This document shows positions 1 through 6,609 of a stretch of 64,000 bases of DNA, piece after piece. Positions within the stretch are counted from its first letter, which is position 1, and every line of letters begins with the position of its first letter. The position numbers and the translations under genes were made by a program. The stretch spans positions 496,001 through 560,000 of the forward strand of contig NZ_WBVO01000001.1 in assembly GCF_008933115.1 (NCBI RefSeq), written 5' to 3'. The stretch is from Phaeocystidibacter luteus. GTDB lineage: Bacteria; Bacteroidota; Bacteroidia; Flavobacteriales; Schleiferiaceae. The notes beneath the pieces are model-generated. The model was not told the origin of the DNA. It saw nothing but the letters and a program-made list of their open reading frames with translations, and did not search any database.

Positions 1-317
1 ACGTCCACGGTTCGAATACGGTGATCGAGATTTTCCAAACGAATTAAACGACTCGGAGCCCGGTCGTTCTCTATATGCTGAATGATCTCTAAGGTGAAGT
101 TGCTGATTGCCTTAAACCAATACTTAGACTTTGGATTCTCTTCATCGTCTGTAGGCTCGTACTTCCCTTCTCTACCGTATATGACACCATGGGCCATGAA
201 AGCCTGGTACTTGAGTACATCCTCATATACAGCTTCCCATGCAACACCTTCAGGCATGGTGTACTTGTGATTCTCTGGAGCTTCTGCGTTCTCTAGATCT
301 GGACTAACTTTCCTCAT
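1..317 (-). CDS. Partial protein of a mobile element, possibly a primase/helicase-type replication protein
   Basis: The reading frame opens with ATG at 317 and stays open to the left edge (at least 105 residues), so the gene is truncated by the window. The visible part has an acidic N-terminus and then a segment around SKYWFKAISNFTLEI that faintly resembles N-terminal regions of primase-helicase proteins in Bacteroidota mobile elements. That resemblance is from memory and weak. The ATG overlaps the stop codon of the preceding gene (ATGA), so the two are probably translationally coupled. It belongs to the leftward operon that starts near 1342. Its function is otherwise unknown. Confidence 0.6.
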   Translation of the reverse strand, partial: MRKVSPDLENAEAPENHKYTMPEGVAWEAVYEDVLKYQAFMAHGVIYGREGKYEPTDDEENPKSKYWFKAISNFTLEIIQHIENDRAPSRLIRLENLDHRIRTVD

Positions 318-778
318 GGAAGTCTGATTTCTTCAATTTTCTTTCTTCTCTCTGTAGGTACATGAGAGGTTGAGTGGACTAAAAGCCCGAACCGATATGG
401 TGGGGCTATATAGGTGACCAGGTAGGTACCATCTTCGCGGATTTCGAGATCAGTGGTTTGCTGGTTCATGAAGTCCTGTATATAGACTTTGATGAATGCC
501 TCATCCCAATTCAAAAAACCGAGTGAGTTTATCTCGGTGGTGGTGATTCCGTAGGTGAGAGCAAAAGCTTCGATCCTTCTAATCCAGAGTTCATTTTGCC
601 TGCGCATTTGTACCGTGAGCAAATCGTTCAATTGAATCGTTGTTGCATGTGTTTCTGCGGCATCTATCAGAGTGTTGATAGCATTTGAAAGACGCTCAAC
701 CGCCCATTTATTGCGGCTTCGAGAGCGAAAATGCTGAAAATGCTCAGCGAGAACCTCCAGTGCCTTTTGCTCAGTCAT
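314..778 (-). CDS. Hypothetical protein of the leftward phage-like operon
   Basis: I do not recognise this 154-residue protein. The ATG at 778 (MTEQ) is preferred over a further-upstream codon at 805, because it overlaps the upstream frame's stop as ATGA, the same coupling used at the next junction (317/314). The first half is helical and charged. The second half contains a WDEAFIKVYIQDFM segment, and the C-terminus is basic. Position, size and tight overlaps are typical of early operons of temperate phages or integrative elements, where small accessory proteins precede replication genes. Confidence 0.6.
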   Translation of the reverse strand: MTEQKALEVLAEHFQHFRSRSRNKWAVERLSNAINTLIDAAETHATTIQLNDLLTVQMRRQNELWIRRIEAFALTYGITTTEINSLGFLNWDEAFIKVYIQDFMNQQTTDLEIREDGTYLVTYIAPPYRFGLLVHSTSHVPTERRKKIEEIRLP

Positions 779-1149
779 TTTGCATACGTTTCGCAGGGGT
801 TGCACAATCGTTTGGCTGGTCGTTTTGACTTAGCATTCTTCGATCGAGTTCTCTTTGAAACACCTCTTTGAGCTCTTCCCCAATACATAGGTTCTCGGCG
901 CTCAGTTTTGAGGTCTCTGGGCATTCCTGAATGTTGAACAACAATTTTTCCCTGTAATGGGAAATCGACTGTATCAAATATGTGAGCTGGTCGGTGCTTA
1001 ATGGAATCGCCATAGCCTATTACAGTTTGAGGGTGTTGAGTATGGTGCTGGGAACACCAGTGATCGTCGACAGAGGTAATCTGACCACATCCGGGACAGA
1101 CAATCATCCCAAATTCACGCAGCTTAGCTTGCTTTTGCTGCGGATTCAT
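775..1149 (-). CDS. Small zinc-finger-like basic protein
   Basis: This is a 124-residue frame. An N-terminal cysteine/histidine cluster (CPGCG, then C..HH, residues 18-35) suggests a zinc ribbon. A strongly basic C-terminal third contains a second CxxC (CNPC). Such a protein could bind nucleic acid; this is inferred from composition only. The start overlaps the end of the upstream 72-residue gene by 26 bases, and the stop overlaps the next start as ATGA. A second frame, 771-1013 on the same strand, encodes an 80-residue helical-looking peptide and competes for the second half, so the C-terminal portion of this call is uncertain. Confidence 0.5.
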   Translation of the reverse strand: MNPQQKQAKLREFGMIVCPGCGQITSVDDHWCSQHHTQHPQTVIGYGDSIKHRPAHIFDTVDFPLQGKIVVQHSGMPRDLKTERREPMYWGRAQRGVSKRTRSKNAKSKRPAKRLCNPCETYAK

Positions 1150-1342
1150 AGCGCTCGATTAAAGCCTGATGTGCTTCGTGTACAGGAACAATCCTACGTA
1201 TGTAGTCCAAGCTGTAATCATGCTTCTTTGCAAGCAGCTTGTACAATTCAGAACTCTTCTTTCCGTTTTCCAGCCCATCAACGAAGTCTTCGAATATTTG
1301 CTTGGCACGCTTTTGGACTCGCTTTGATTTAGGTTTGTACAT
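1124..1342 (-). CDS. Small HTH-like protein, first gene of the leftward phage-like operon
   Basis: This is a 72-residue basic protein starting MYKPKSKRVQKRAK. Its frame is open further upstream, to 1387, but that extension crosses the promoter-like sequence at 1365-1372 and the palindrome over it. The ATG at 1342 is therefore chosen. A central helical segment followed by DYSLDYIRRIVPVHEA resembles a helix-turn-helix with a recognition helix, as in small phage transcription activators. No specific family is recognised. It is divergent from the HTH protein at 1422, giving the classic repressor/early-operon arrangement. Confidence 0.6.
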   Translation of the reverse strand: MYKPKSKRVQKRAKQIFEDFVDGLENGKKSSELYKLLAKKHDYSLDYIRRIVPVHEAHQALIERYESAAKAS

Positions 1343-1358
1343 TTGACTAAACTTTGAA

Positions 1359-1380
1359 TTTTTCCAAAAGTATGGAAAAA
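1359..1380. promoter_or_regulatory. Palindromic operator over the leftward promoter
   Basis: There is a perfect inverted repeat, TTTTTCCA, six bases, TGGAAAAA. Its spacer lies inside a leftward -7 box, TACTTTTG (1372 to 1365), which matches the Bacteroidota consensus TAnnTTTG. A dimeric repressor bound here would block transcription of the leftward operon. The obvious candidate is the HTH protein encoded from 1422. Confidence 0.6.
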
Positions 1381-1421
1381 ATACCAACGAGTATCGTTTC
1401 GATGCTAAAACTTAACCAGAA

Positions 1422-1784
1422 ATGCGTTTCAACACACCTCTCTTTGCGGAGTTTGTAAAAGCTTCAGACTACACCCAGCGCGAGTTTGCGGAGAAATACG
1501 ACATGAGTTATATGCGTTTAAGACGCATACTCGAAGGTGAATCCCAACTCGATGCACAACAGCTGGCCAACATCAGCAGAGATTTTGGCCTATCGATGTA
1601 TCACTTTTTCCAGCAGGATCAGAATGAAATTCCTGTAGACGAAAGCAATCCCCTTTTGTATGGACAAAAAGTGCTTTTTGAGCGTATGAAAGTGTTCATT
1701 GAGAAGTATTGGGAACCTGAAAGTGACGGTGAGAAGAAAGCCAAAACCAAGATTATTGAAGACCTCGTTGGGTTTTCTACCTAA
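1422..1784 (+). CDS. XRE-like HTH repressor, divergent from the phage-like operon
   Basis: This is a 120-residue protein with an N-terminal helix-turn-helix of the lambda-repressor/XRE type (residues about 12-50; TQREFAEKYDMSYMRLRRIL, followed by QQLANISRDFGLS). The C-terminal half is charged and helical, suitable for dimerisation. It carries no peptidase domain, so it is not a LexA/CI self-cleaving repressor. It is divergent from the leftward operon, with a palindromic operator in between, so it probably keeps the element silent. The exact subfamily cannot be named from sequence alone. Confidence 0.75.
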   Translation: MRFNTPLFAEFVKASDYTQREFAEKYDMSYMRLRRILEGESQLDAQQLANISRDFGLSMYHFFQQDQNEIPVDESNPLLYGQKVLFERMKVFIEKYWEPESDGEKKAKTKIIEDLVGFST

Positions 1785-1889
1785 TTAGATATCGGCACCA
1801 AAATGGCACAGATTTTCAAATTTTGCCAAAAATTACACGACTGATTTTCAAGGGATTAGGGTTTAAAAAGCGTGGATTAACACTCCCGT

Positions 1890-2060
1890 CCTCGCTACTA
1901 GAAAAAGGTCTTCCAATACGGAGGGCCTTTTTTGGTTTATTGCGTAGCGTGGTTCGCGGTGTGGTGTGATTCGCGCAAAACCGCAATAGATAAAGGCGTG
2001 AGATGTGAGCCATCAGGCTTGAAACTCTCCAACAGTCGACTCTGGCTCTGCGTCTGACCA
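1890..2060 (+). repeat. First copy of an imperfect tandem duplication
   Basis: The stretch from CTCGCTACTAGAAAAAGG through the hairpin, GGTTTATTGCGTAGCGTGG and the GCAAAACCGCAATAG module is nearly identical to 2169-2360, about 277 bases downstream. The copies differ by point changes and by short insertions in GTGTG and AAAAGC tracts, which looks like slippage. Confidence 0.8.
1902..1933 (+). terminator. Intrinsic-terminator-like hairpin, copy 1
   Basis: AAAAAGGTCTTCC pairs with GGAGGGCCTTTTT around a five-base loop (13 pairs, three of them G-T), followed by a T run. It would end transcription from the HTH repressor gene. Leftward it would also work, because the A run gives a U run in the opposite transcript. 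Confidence 0.65.
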
Positions 2061-2168
2061 TCTAACCCTCTAACCCTCCAACCCTCAGCGCAGAATGATT
2101 TGCGCGAAATGAGCGCAGGATTCATATCCGCCGGCTGGCGGACACGGGTTCTGCGACGCCCGGCGCAC

Positions 2169-2360
2169 TCGCTACTAGAAAAAGGTTTTCCGATATGGAG
2201 GGCCTTTTTTGGTTTATTGCGTAGCGTGGTTCACGGTGTGGTGTGGTGTGGTTCACGCAAAACCGCAAAAAGCAAAACCGCAATAGATAAAGGCGTGAGA
2301 TGTGAGCCATCAGGCTTGAAACTCTCCAACAGACGACTTTGGCTCTGCGTCTGACCATCT
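2169..2360 (+). repeat. Second copy of the imperfect tandem duplication
   Basis: Same order of sub-elements as 1890-2060, with expanded GTGTG and GCAAAACCGC motifs. It is preceded by the CCGCC/GGCGG hairpin near 2130. Confidence 0.8.
2179..2210 (+). terminator. Intrinsic-terminator-like hairpin, copy 2
   Basis: AAAAAGGTTTTCC pairs with GGAGGGCCTTTTT around GATAT. Several changes relative to copy 1 fall in the left arm but keep pairing through G-T pairs, so the fold is preserved. Confidence 0.6.
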
Positions 2361-2847
2361 AACCCTCTCCCGAATCTGCTTAGCCTCTCGGGATTCCTCC
2401 TTGCAGTCGGAACCTCCAACCCTATCCCGAATAGGCTTCGCCTCTCAGGGCTTCCTCGCTGCAATCAGAACTTTCAGCCGGAACATCTGCCACGCAGTCC
2501 ATGAGTCCAACCCTCTAACCCTCTGACCATCTAACCCTCTCCCGAATCGGCTCCGCCTCTCGGGATTCCTCCCTGCAGTCGGAACCTACAACCCTCTCCC
2601 GAATAGGCTTCGCCTCTCAGGGCTTCCTCGTTGCAAGCAGAACTTTCAGCCGGAATATCTGCACCGCAGTCCATGAGTCTAAAAGTCCAAAAGTCCAACT
2701 CCCGAATCGGCTTCGCCTCTCGGGATTCCTCCCTGCAGTCGGAACTTCCAGTCGGAACCTCCCCCTATTTGTTTTCTCCCACCCTTTCCCTATTTTCGAT
2801 ACGCCTTTGGAGTTCCAGAGGTGAGAGACCTGAGACCTACCCTTTTT

Positions 2848-3234
2848 ATGAAGACCATTTTACTCGTGGATGACGATCCAATACACAACGTCATCCTAAA
2901 ACGGGCAATTAATAACGCATGTCCAGATGTGGACGTTATCGATTTTACCGAACCCATTCGCGCACTGGAATACCTCAGTACTGCGGAAGGATCTGATGCG
3001 CCATCAATCATCTTTTTAGATCTCGAAATGCCCATAATGAATGGGTTTGAATTCGCCGACACGCTTGGATCCAATCATACGAGACTGCTCTCTTCTACCC
3101 AAGTTCATATGGTTAGCAGTTCTGTTATAGAATCAGACATTCAAAAGGCGAAGGACCACCCTCATATTCAAGGGTTTATATCTAAACCGGTAGGACGAAA
3201 TATGCTGGAGGAGATTATTGGGTGTGGTTCCTAA
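2848..3234 (+). CDS. Single-domain response regulator
   Basis: This is a 128-residue receiver domain with no output domain. The expected residues are visible: acidic pair D9/D10 (LLVDDDP), phospho-acceptor D58 in FLDLEMPIMNG, a Ser in the Thr/Ser position (MVSSS, about residue 90), and K113 in FISKPV. Proteins of this Rcp1/CheY-like kind relay phosphate from hybrid or phytochrome-type histidine kinases, or control motility. No kinase gene is adjacent. The ATG at 2848 gives the normal domain start; a GTG at 2821 would add nine residues. The gene is an isolated unit with repeat blocks on both sides. Confidence 0.9.
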   Translation: MKTILLVDDDPIHNVILKRAINNACPDVDVIDFTEPIRALEYLSTAEGSDAPSIIFLDLEMPIMNGFEFADTLGSNHTRLLSSTQVHMVSSSVIESDIQKAKDHPHIQGFISKPVGRNMLEEIIGCGS

Positions 3235-3698
3235 TCTAACTCTAAGGATTAGATTGCTCGGTGTGGATCTTCCACCGGCTGGCGGGCAAGCAGAAAAATT
3301 GTGTTTCTCGCAAAATCGCAAAAAGCAAAACCGCAATAGATAAAGGCGTGAAACGTGAGCCTTAAGGCTTGACACTCCTCTAGAGTCGACTCAGTCCCTG
3401 CGTCTGACCATCTAACCCTCTAACCCTCTAACCATCTAAACATCTAACCCTCTCCCGAATCGGCTCCGCCTCTCGGGATTCCTCCTTACAGTCGGAACTT
3501 CCAGTCGGAACATCTGCCACGCAGTCCATGAGTCCAAAAGTCCAACCCTCTAACCCTCTGACCATCTAACCATCTAAACATCTAACCCTCTCCCGAATCG
3601 GCTTCGCCTCTCGGGATTCCTCCTTGCAGTCGGAACTTCCAGTCGGAACCTCCAACTCCCCCCAATTCCCTATCTTCCCCTTCATCAATCCAACATCA
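3235..3698. repeat. Gene-free composite repeat region (464 bp)
   Basis: In order, the region holds: the CCACCGGCTGGCGGGCAAGC hairpin; a CGCAAAATCGCAAAAAGC / GCAATAGATAAAGGCGTGA segment; an inverted repeat near 3388-3405; CTAACCCT octamers (3411-3450); two hairpins of the CCCGAATCGGC type (near 3451 and 3593), each followed by CAGTCGGAAC strings; more CTAACCCT and CCATCT units; and a pyrimidine-rich run just before the start codon at 3699. No gene is supported. Confidence 0.8.
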
Positions 3699-4289
3699 AT
3701 GAGACTCAAAACTGCTTTGCTCGCTATTTTCTTGCTGTCTTTGGCCGACCTAGTGCTGTATGGCTGCTATTGCGATTGCGATTTTGCCCCAACGGGTACA
3801 TTCGAAATTTGTAGTATCGACCTGCTCTCAATCGATAATGCCGGCGGATCTCCCGCCACCGCCAGCGATACCGTATTGGCCGATGCCTACGCTATTGAAA
3901 TCACATTGAACATCACTCAAGAGGATATTTGCTCTCATTCGTTTTTAATGAATTCGGCTTTCGCCGCCTCGTGTAATTGTCCAGATGCATTCTTCGAGAA
4001 TCGAAATCCGGTTACTGAAGTGCATATTTACACCGTGAATGATTTCTCTACCACATACGACGCCGGGGATGAAGTCACCTCACTTTTCTACCGTTATTTA
4101 GGTCATGAATACGAGCCCATTAATTCATTTTTACGCCCACAAAATGCTGCGTCAGTCACCCCAATTAAAGTACGAGCACTGTTGATGGAAGCCCCCGCCA
4201 TAAAGGGTAACCATAGCTTTGAAGTAGAACTGATTATGCAAGACAGTACCGTGGTCTCCGCAACAACTTCATCCATTTATTTGAAATGA
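3699..4289 (+). CDS. Secreted, cysteine-rich hypothetical protein
   Basis: This 196-residue protein starts MRLKTALLAIFLLSLADL, an N-terminal signal sequence. Just after it comes a cysteine cluster (GCYCDCDF) that may include a lipoprotein cysteine. Further cysteines occur at CSIDLL, DICSH and SCNCPD. The pattern of a short secreted domain with FEICSIDLLSIDNAGG resembles Bacteroidota DUF5034-type proteins, from memory and uncertain. The start at 3699 is chosen because it opens the signal sequence; the frame's upstream extension lies in repeat DNA. The stop overlaps the next gene's ATG (ATGA), so the two form an operon. Confidence 0.7.
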   Translation: MRLKTALLAIFLLSLADLVLYGCYCDCDFAPTGTFEICSIDLLSIDNAGGSPATASDTVLADAYAIEITLNITQEDICSHSFLMNSAFAASCNCPDAFFENRNPVTEVHIYTVNDFSTTYDAGDEVTSLFYRYLGHEYEPINSFLRPQNAASVTPIKVRALLMEAPAIKGNHSFEVELIMQDSTVVSATTSSIYLK

Positions 4290-5122
4290 AGAAACGCCTC
4301 TTTATCTCACTACTGCTGACATCTATAATTAGTCAAGCTCAGCTACCCGACATTTGGGGCGATGGTGATAGCGAATCTGACACAGAGCGAGAACACTACG
4401 TGTACTTTTCATCGGTTAGCTCATTGGATTTTGGATATGGATACACACAATCATTTCGCAGTTTTAAAAAGGGCGTCCCTTCGGATTATTTAGCTGGTTT
4501 TCAAGCCCCTTATCACACTCTTCATTTCAATTTTGAATACGGATTCAAGCATGGCTACAATTGGTTCATTTGGGCGGGTGGCAGTGTTTATATTCAAATA
4601 GCAGATAGAGAAGAACAACTGCGCGATGCAATTCCTGATTACTACCCGAACTTTGTGGTGAAACAAATGGACCAACTCTCTTCTGAAGATTCAGAGGGAA
4701 ACGAAATCAATGCCGATAGAAGCCCCGTAAATTGGTCATTCGGCGCTGGCTATCAAATCAATAAAAGAAGTTTCGCCATAAACATGAAAGCGGGGATGTC
4801 CATTACCGCTATTCCAAACTTGCAGACAAGAGCCACGCTCAAAGAACTCAACACCAACAATTATCACGAGCTTTCCTACTATGTACTCGACAATCCAATC
4901 TCGAATGGACTTGGAATAAATGCCGCGCTGTCGATTAGATATTTCTTCAATGATGAGTTTGGGGTATTCATCGCTGCCGATTTCAACCGAAACTGGTACG
5001 ACTGGGAATACGAGGAGGAGTTCTACAACCTCTTTACAGGCGAATCGTCGAGCACGTTTTACAATTACAATGGATTCCTAGACTTCTATCAGATTCGCGC
5101 CGGAGTATCCATTTACCTGTAA
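4286..5122 (+). CDS. Predicted outer-membrane beta-barrel protein
   Basis: This 278-residue protein has a clear signal peptide (MKKRLFISLLLTSIISQAQ). Alternating aromatic and polar strands follow, for example HFNFEYGFKHGYNWFIWAGG and a C-terminal GFLDFYQIRAGVSIYL, ending in the hydrophobic/aromatic pattern typical of outer-membrane barrels. No enzymatic motif was seen. It is translationally coupled to the upstream cysteine-rich secreted protein, suggesting the two act together at the cell surface. The specific family is not recognised. Confidence 0.7.
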   Translation: MKKRLFISLLLTSIISQAQLPDIWGDGDSESDTEREHYVYFSSVSSLDFGYGYTQSFRSFKKGVPSDYLAGFQAPYHTLHFNFEYGFKHGYNWFIWAGGSVYIQIADREEQLRDAIPDYYPNFVVKQMDQLSSEDSEGNEINADRSPVNWSFGAGYQINKRSFAINMKAGMSITAIPNLQTRATLKELNTNNYHELSYYVLDNPISNGLGINAALSIRYFFNDEFGVFIAADFNRNWYDWEYEEEFYNLFTGESSSTFYNYNGFLDFYQIRAGVSIYL

Positions 5123-5221
5123 AGCTAGTCGTTGGTGTATTGAGAAGGTCCACTTGTTCATTAAGGTTTTGGTTGTCAAGTTGTTTAGGGTACGTTTGAT
5201 TGAGACCTAACACCCAACAGT

Positions 5222-5683
5222 TTGACACTTCACAGAATAAATGTCATCGAGCTCATCTTATTAGCGAGTACCGCAGTGCTCTCGCTTCTGCTCGTGTTTG
5301 GAGTTCAGCTTCCTATTGGATACGTGAGCATGTCCCTCCTGCTTACTGCCGCCCTCTACTTTTACTTTGGAGCTATAGTATTTGCAGGTTCAAAATTCCG
5401 CAGCTTGATCAACGGATCGCTGCAAGAAGAAACGGGTATCGCTTATATTATTTATTCGCTCGTTGGCGGCATTGGCATCGGCCTCACCTTAGGGGTATAT
5501 GCATTGCACCTATACAGCATACCTATATCGTCGGAGCTCTTTCTGTTTAGCGCAATTATGCAGAGTGTTTCAAACTTCGGACTCAAATATGTGGAGAAGA
5601 AGGGACAGAGGACACATTGGTTGAGTCATTTGAGACTAACTGCCGGTACCATACTTGCCATTTCGTTATACCTCTGGATGTAA
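5222..5683 (+). CDS. Small integral membrane protein
   Basis: This 153-residue protein has four hydrophobic segments (residues about 8-28, 33-53, 74-98 and 136-152), compatible with four membrane passes. No ATG is available upstream before an in-frame stop, so the start is taken as TTG at 5222 (TTGACACTT). No family motif is recognised. The gene ends 14 bases before the next start and is likely cotranscribed with it. Confidence in the start is low. Confidence 0.55.
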   Translation: MTLHRINVIELILLASTAVLSLLLVFGVQLPIGYVSMSLLLTAALYFYFGAIVFAGSKFRSLINGSLQEETGIAYIIYSLVGGIGIGLTLGVYALHLYSIPISSELFLFSAIMQSVSNFGLKYVEKKGQRTHWLSHLRLTAGTILAISLYLWM

Positions 5684-5697
5684 CGTATCTTGTGGTC

Positions 5698-6609
5698 ATG
5701 AAATACCTGACCTCCCTCCTAGCACTTGTACTTGCCAGCACCCTATGCCACAGTCAACTCGTTGAGATCTCCAACGCCAATGGCACTTTCCACGGCGAAT
5801 GGCGAATAGCCAATGCTAAATCTGTCGTGATTGTGATTCCAGGCTCGGGAGCGATAGATAGAGACGGAAATTCTGGGAGTATGCAGGGAAATGACCTGGC
5901 GTACCTGGCGGATTCGTTGCATAAGCACGGTTTCAGCGTCCTCACAACTGACAAGATGAATGCGGCGGCCTCATCCGTATCTGAAACTGCTGATGTGAGG
6001 TTTGAAGATTTCATCAGCCTTGCCAGTGACTGGGTCATTGTAGCGGTGGATAGTGGTTATAGCGACATTACCGTGATTGGGCACTCACAAGGAGCATTGA
6101 CCGCATTAGAGCTTGCCAAGAACGTAAATGTCAAGCGTGTGATTAGCCTATGTGGGGCAGGCCGACCAATCAACGAAGTTTTAAAGGATCAATACGCTCA
6201 GCAAATCCCTGAGCCGTACATCAGTAAAATTGGCGTAGCACTCGATAGTCTTCATGACGGATACTTTCCTGAATCTCCGCATTTCGCAGTGAACTCTTTG
6301 TTCGCTCCAGGTAATAGGGAGTTCCTCGCATCGTGGATGTCATTCGACCCTTGTGAGTCGATTGCTGCTGCAAAGAAACCGGTGTTAATCATTGGCGGCT
6401 CCACGGATATTCAAGTCTTACAAGAAGAGGGTGATCGCCTCGCCGAATGTAACCCAGATGCTGAGTATGTAATCATTGAAGGCATGGGCCATATGCTCAG
6501 AAAAGCACCGGGCGCCCGAATGCTTGCTTTAAGCTATTACGGACGCCCAGATTTGCCTTTGCATTCAGAGCTCACAACTACGATAGTTGATTTTCTTCAG
6601 AAGAACTAG
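5698..6609 (+). CDS. Secreted alpha/beta hydrolase
   Basis: This 303-residue protein has an N-terminal signal peptide (MKYLTSLLALVLASTLCHSQ). The fold has an oxyanion-type PGSG segment near residue 50 and the nucleophile elbow GHSQG. A candidate acid lies in GGSTDIQ and the catalytic His in GMGHM, so the Ser-Asp-His triad is intact. Such proteins are esterases or peptidases of unknown substrate in the periplasm. The ATG at 5698 begins the signal peptide; an upstream extension to 5617 would overlap the preceding gene. The stop codon overlaps that of phoH on the other strand within a CTAG. Confidence 0.8.
   Translation: MKYLTSLLALVLASTLCHSQLVEISNANGTFHGEWRIANAKSVVIVIPGSGAIDRDGNSGSMQGNDLAYLADSLHKHGFSVLTTDKMNAAASSVSETADVRFEDFISLASDWVIVAVDSGYSDITVIGHSQGALTALELAKNVNVKRVISLCGAGRPINEVLKDQYAQQIPEPYISKIGVALDSLHDGYFPESPHFAVNSLFAPGNREFLASWMSFDPCESIAAAKKPVLIIGGSTDIQVLQEEGDRLAECNPDAEYVIIEGMGHMLRKAPGARMLALSYYGRPDLPLHSELTTTIVDFLQKN

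Larger units (their letters stand above)
1785..2847. repeat. Gene-free composite repeat region (about 1.06 kb)
   Basis: No convincing gene lies here. After a short A/T-rich stretch, the region is a mosaic of modules also found at 3235-3698, 13319-13798 and 63502-63859. These are: a CCGCC-GGCT-GGCGG hairpin (near 2130); a segment with GCAAAACCGCAATAGATAAA and GGCGTGAG (two copies); CTAACCCT-type octamers; and five copies of a hairpin beginning CCCGAATCGGCTTCGCC and ending CTCGGG (or CTCAGGG), each followed by TTCCTC and CAGTCGGAAC-like strings. It ends at the start codon of the response regulator gene. Short ORFs inside are shadows of the repeat. Confidence 0.8.

Noticed and set aside
82-270. 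Rightward 62-codon ORF at the left edge
   Set aside because: It is antisense to the better-supported leftward frame 1-317 that continues beyond the window.
1880-1905. 3'-end-of-tRNA look (CACTCCCGTCCTCGCTACT) before the first terminator
   Set aside because: The T-arm cannot be completed with proper pairing and no acceptor partner is present, so no tRNA or clear att half-gene is called.
1816-2873. Several ORFs of 60-95 codons in the repeat region
   Set aside because: They consist of translated repeat units, overlap on both strands and have no family features, so they are not listed as genes.
3400-3660. CRISPR-like appearance of repeated 20-30 base strings
   Set aside because: The units are contiguous or irregularly spaced, without uniform unique spacers, and no cas genes are present.
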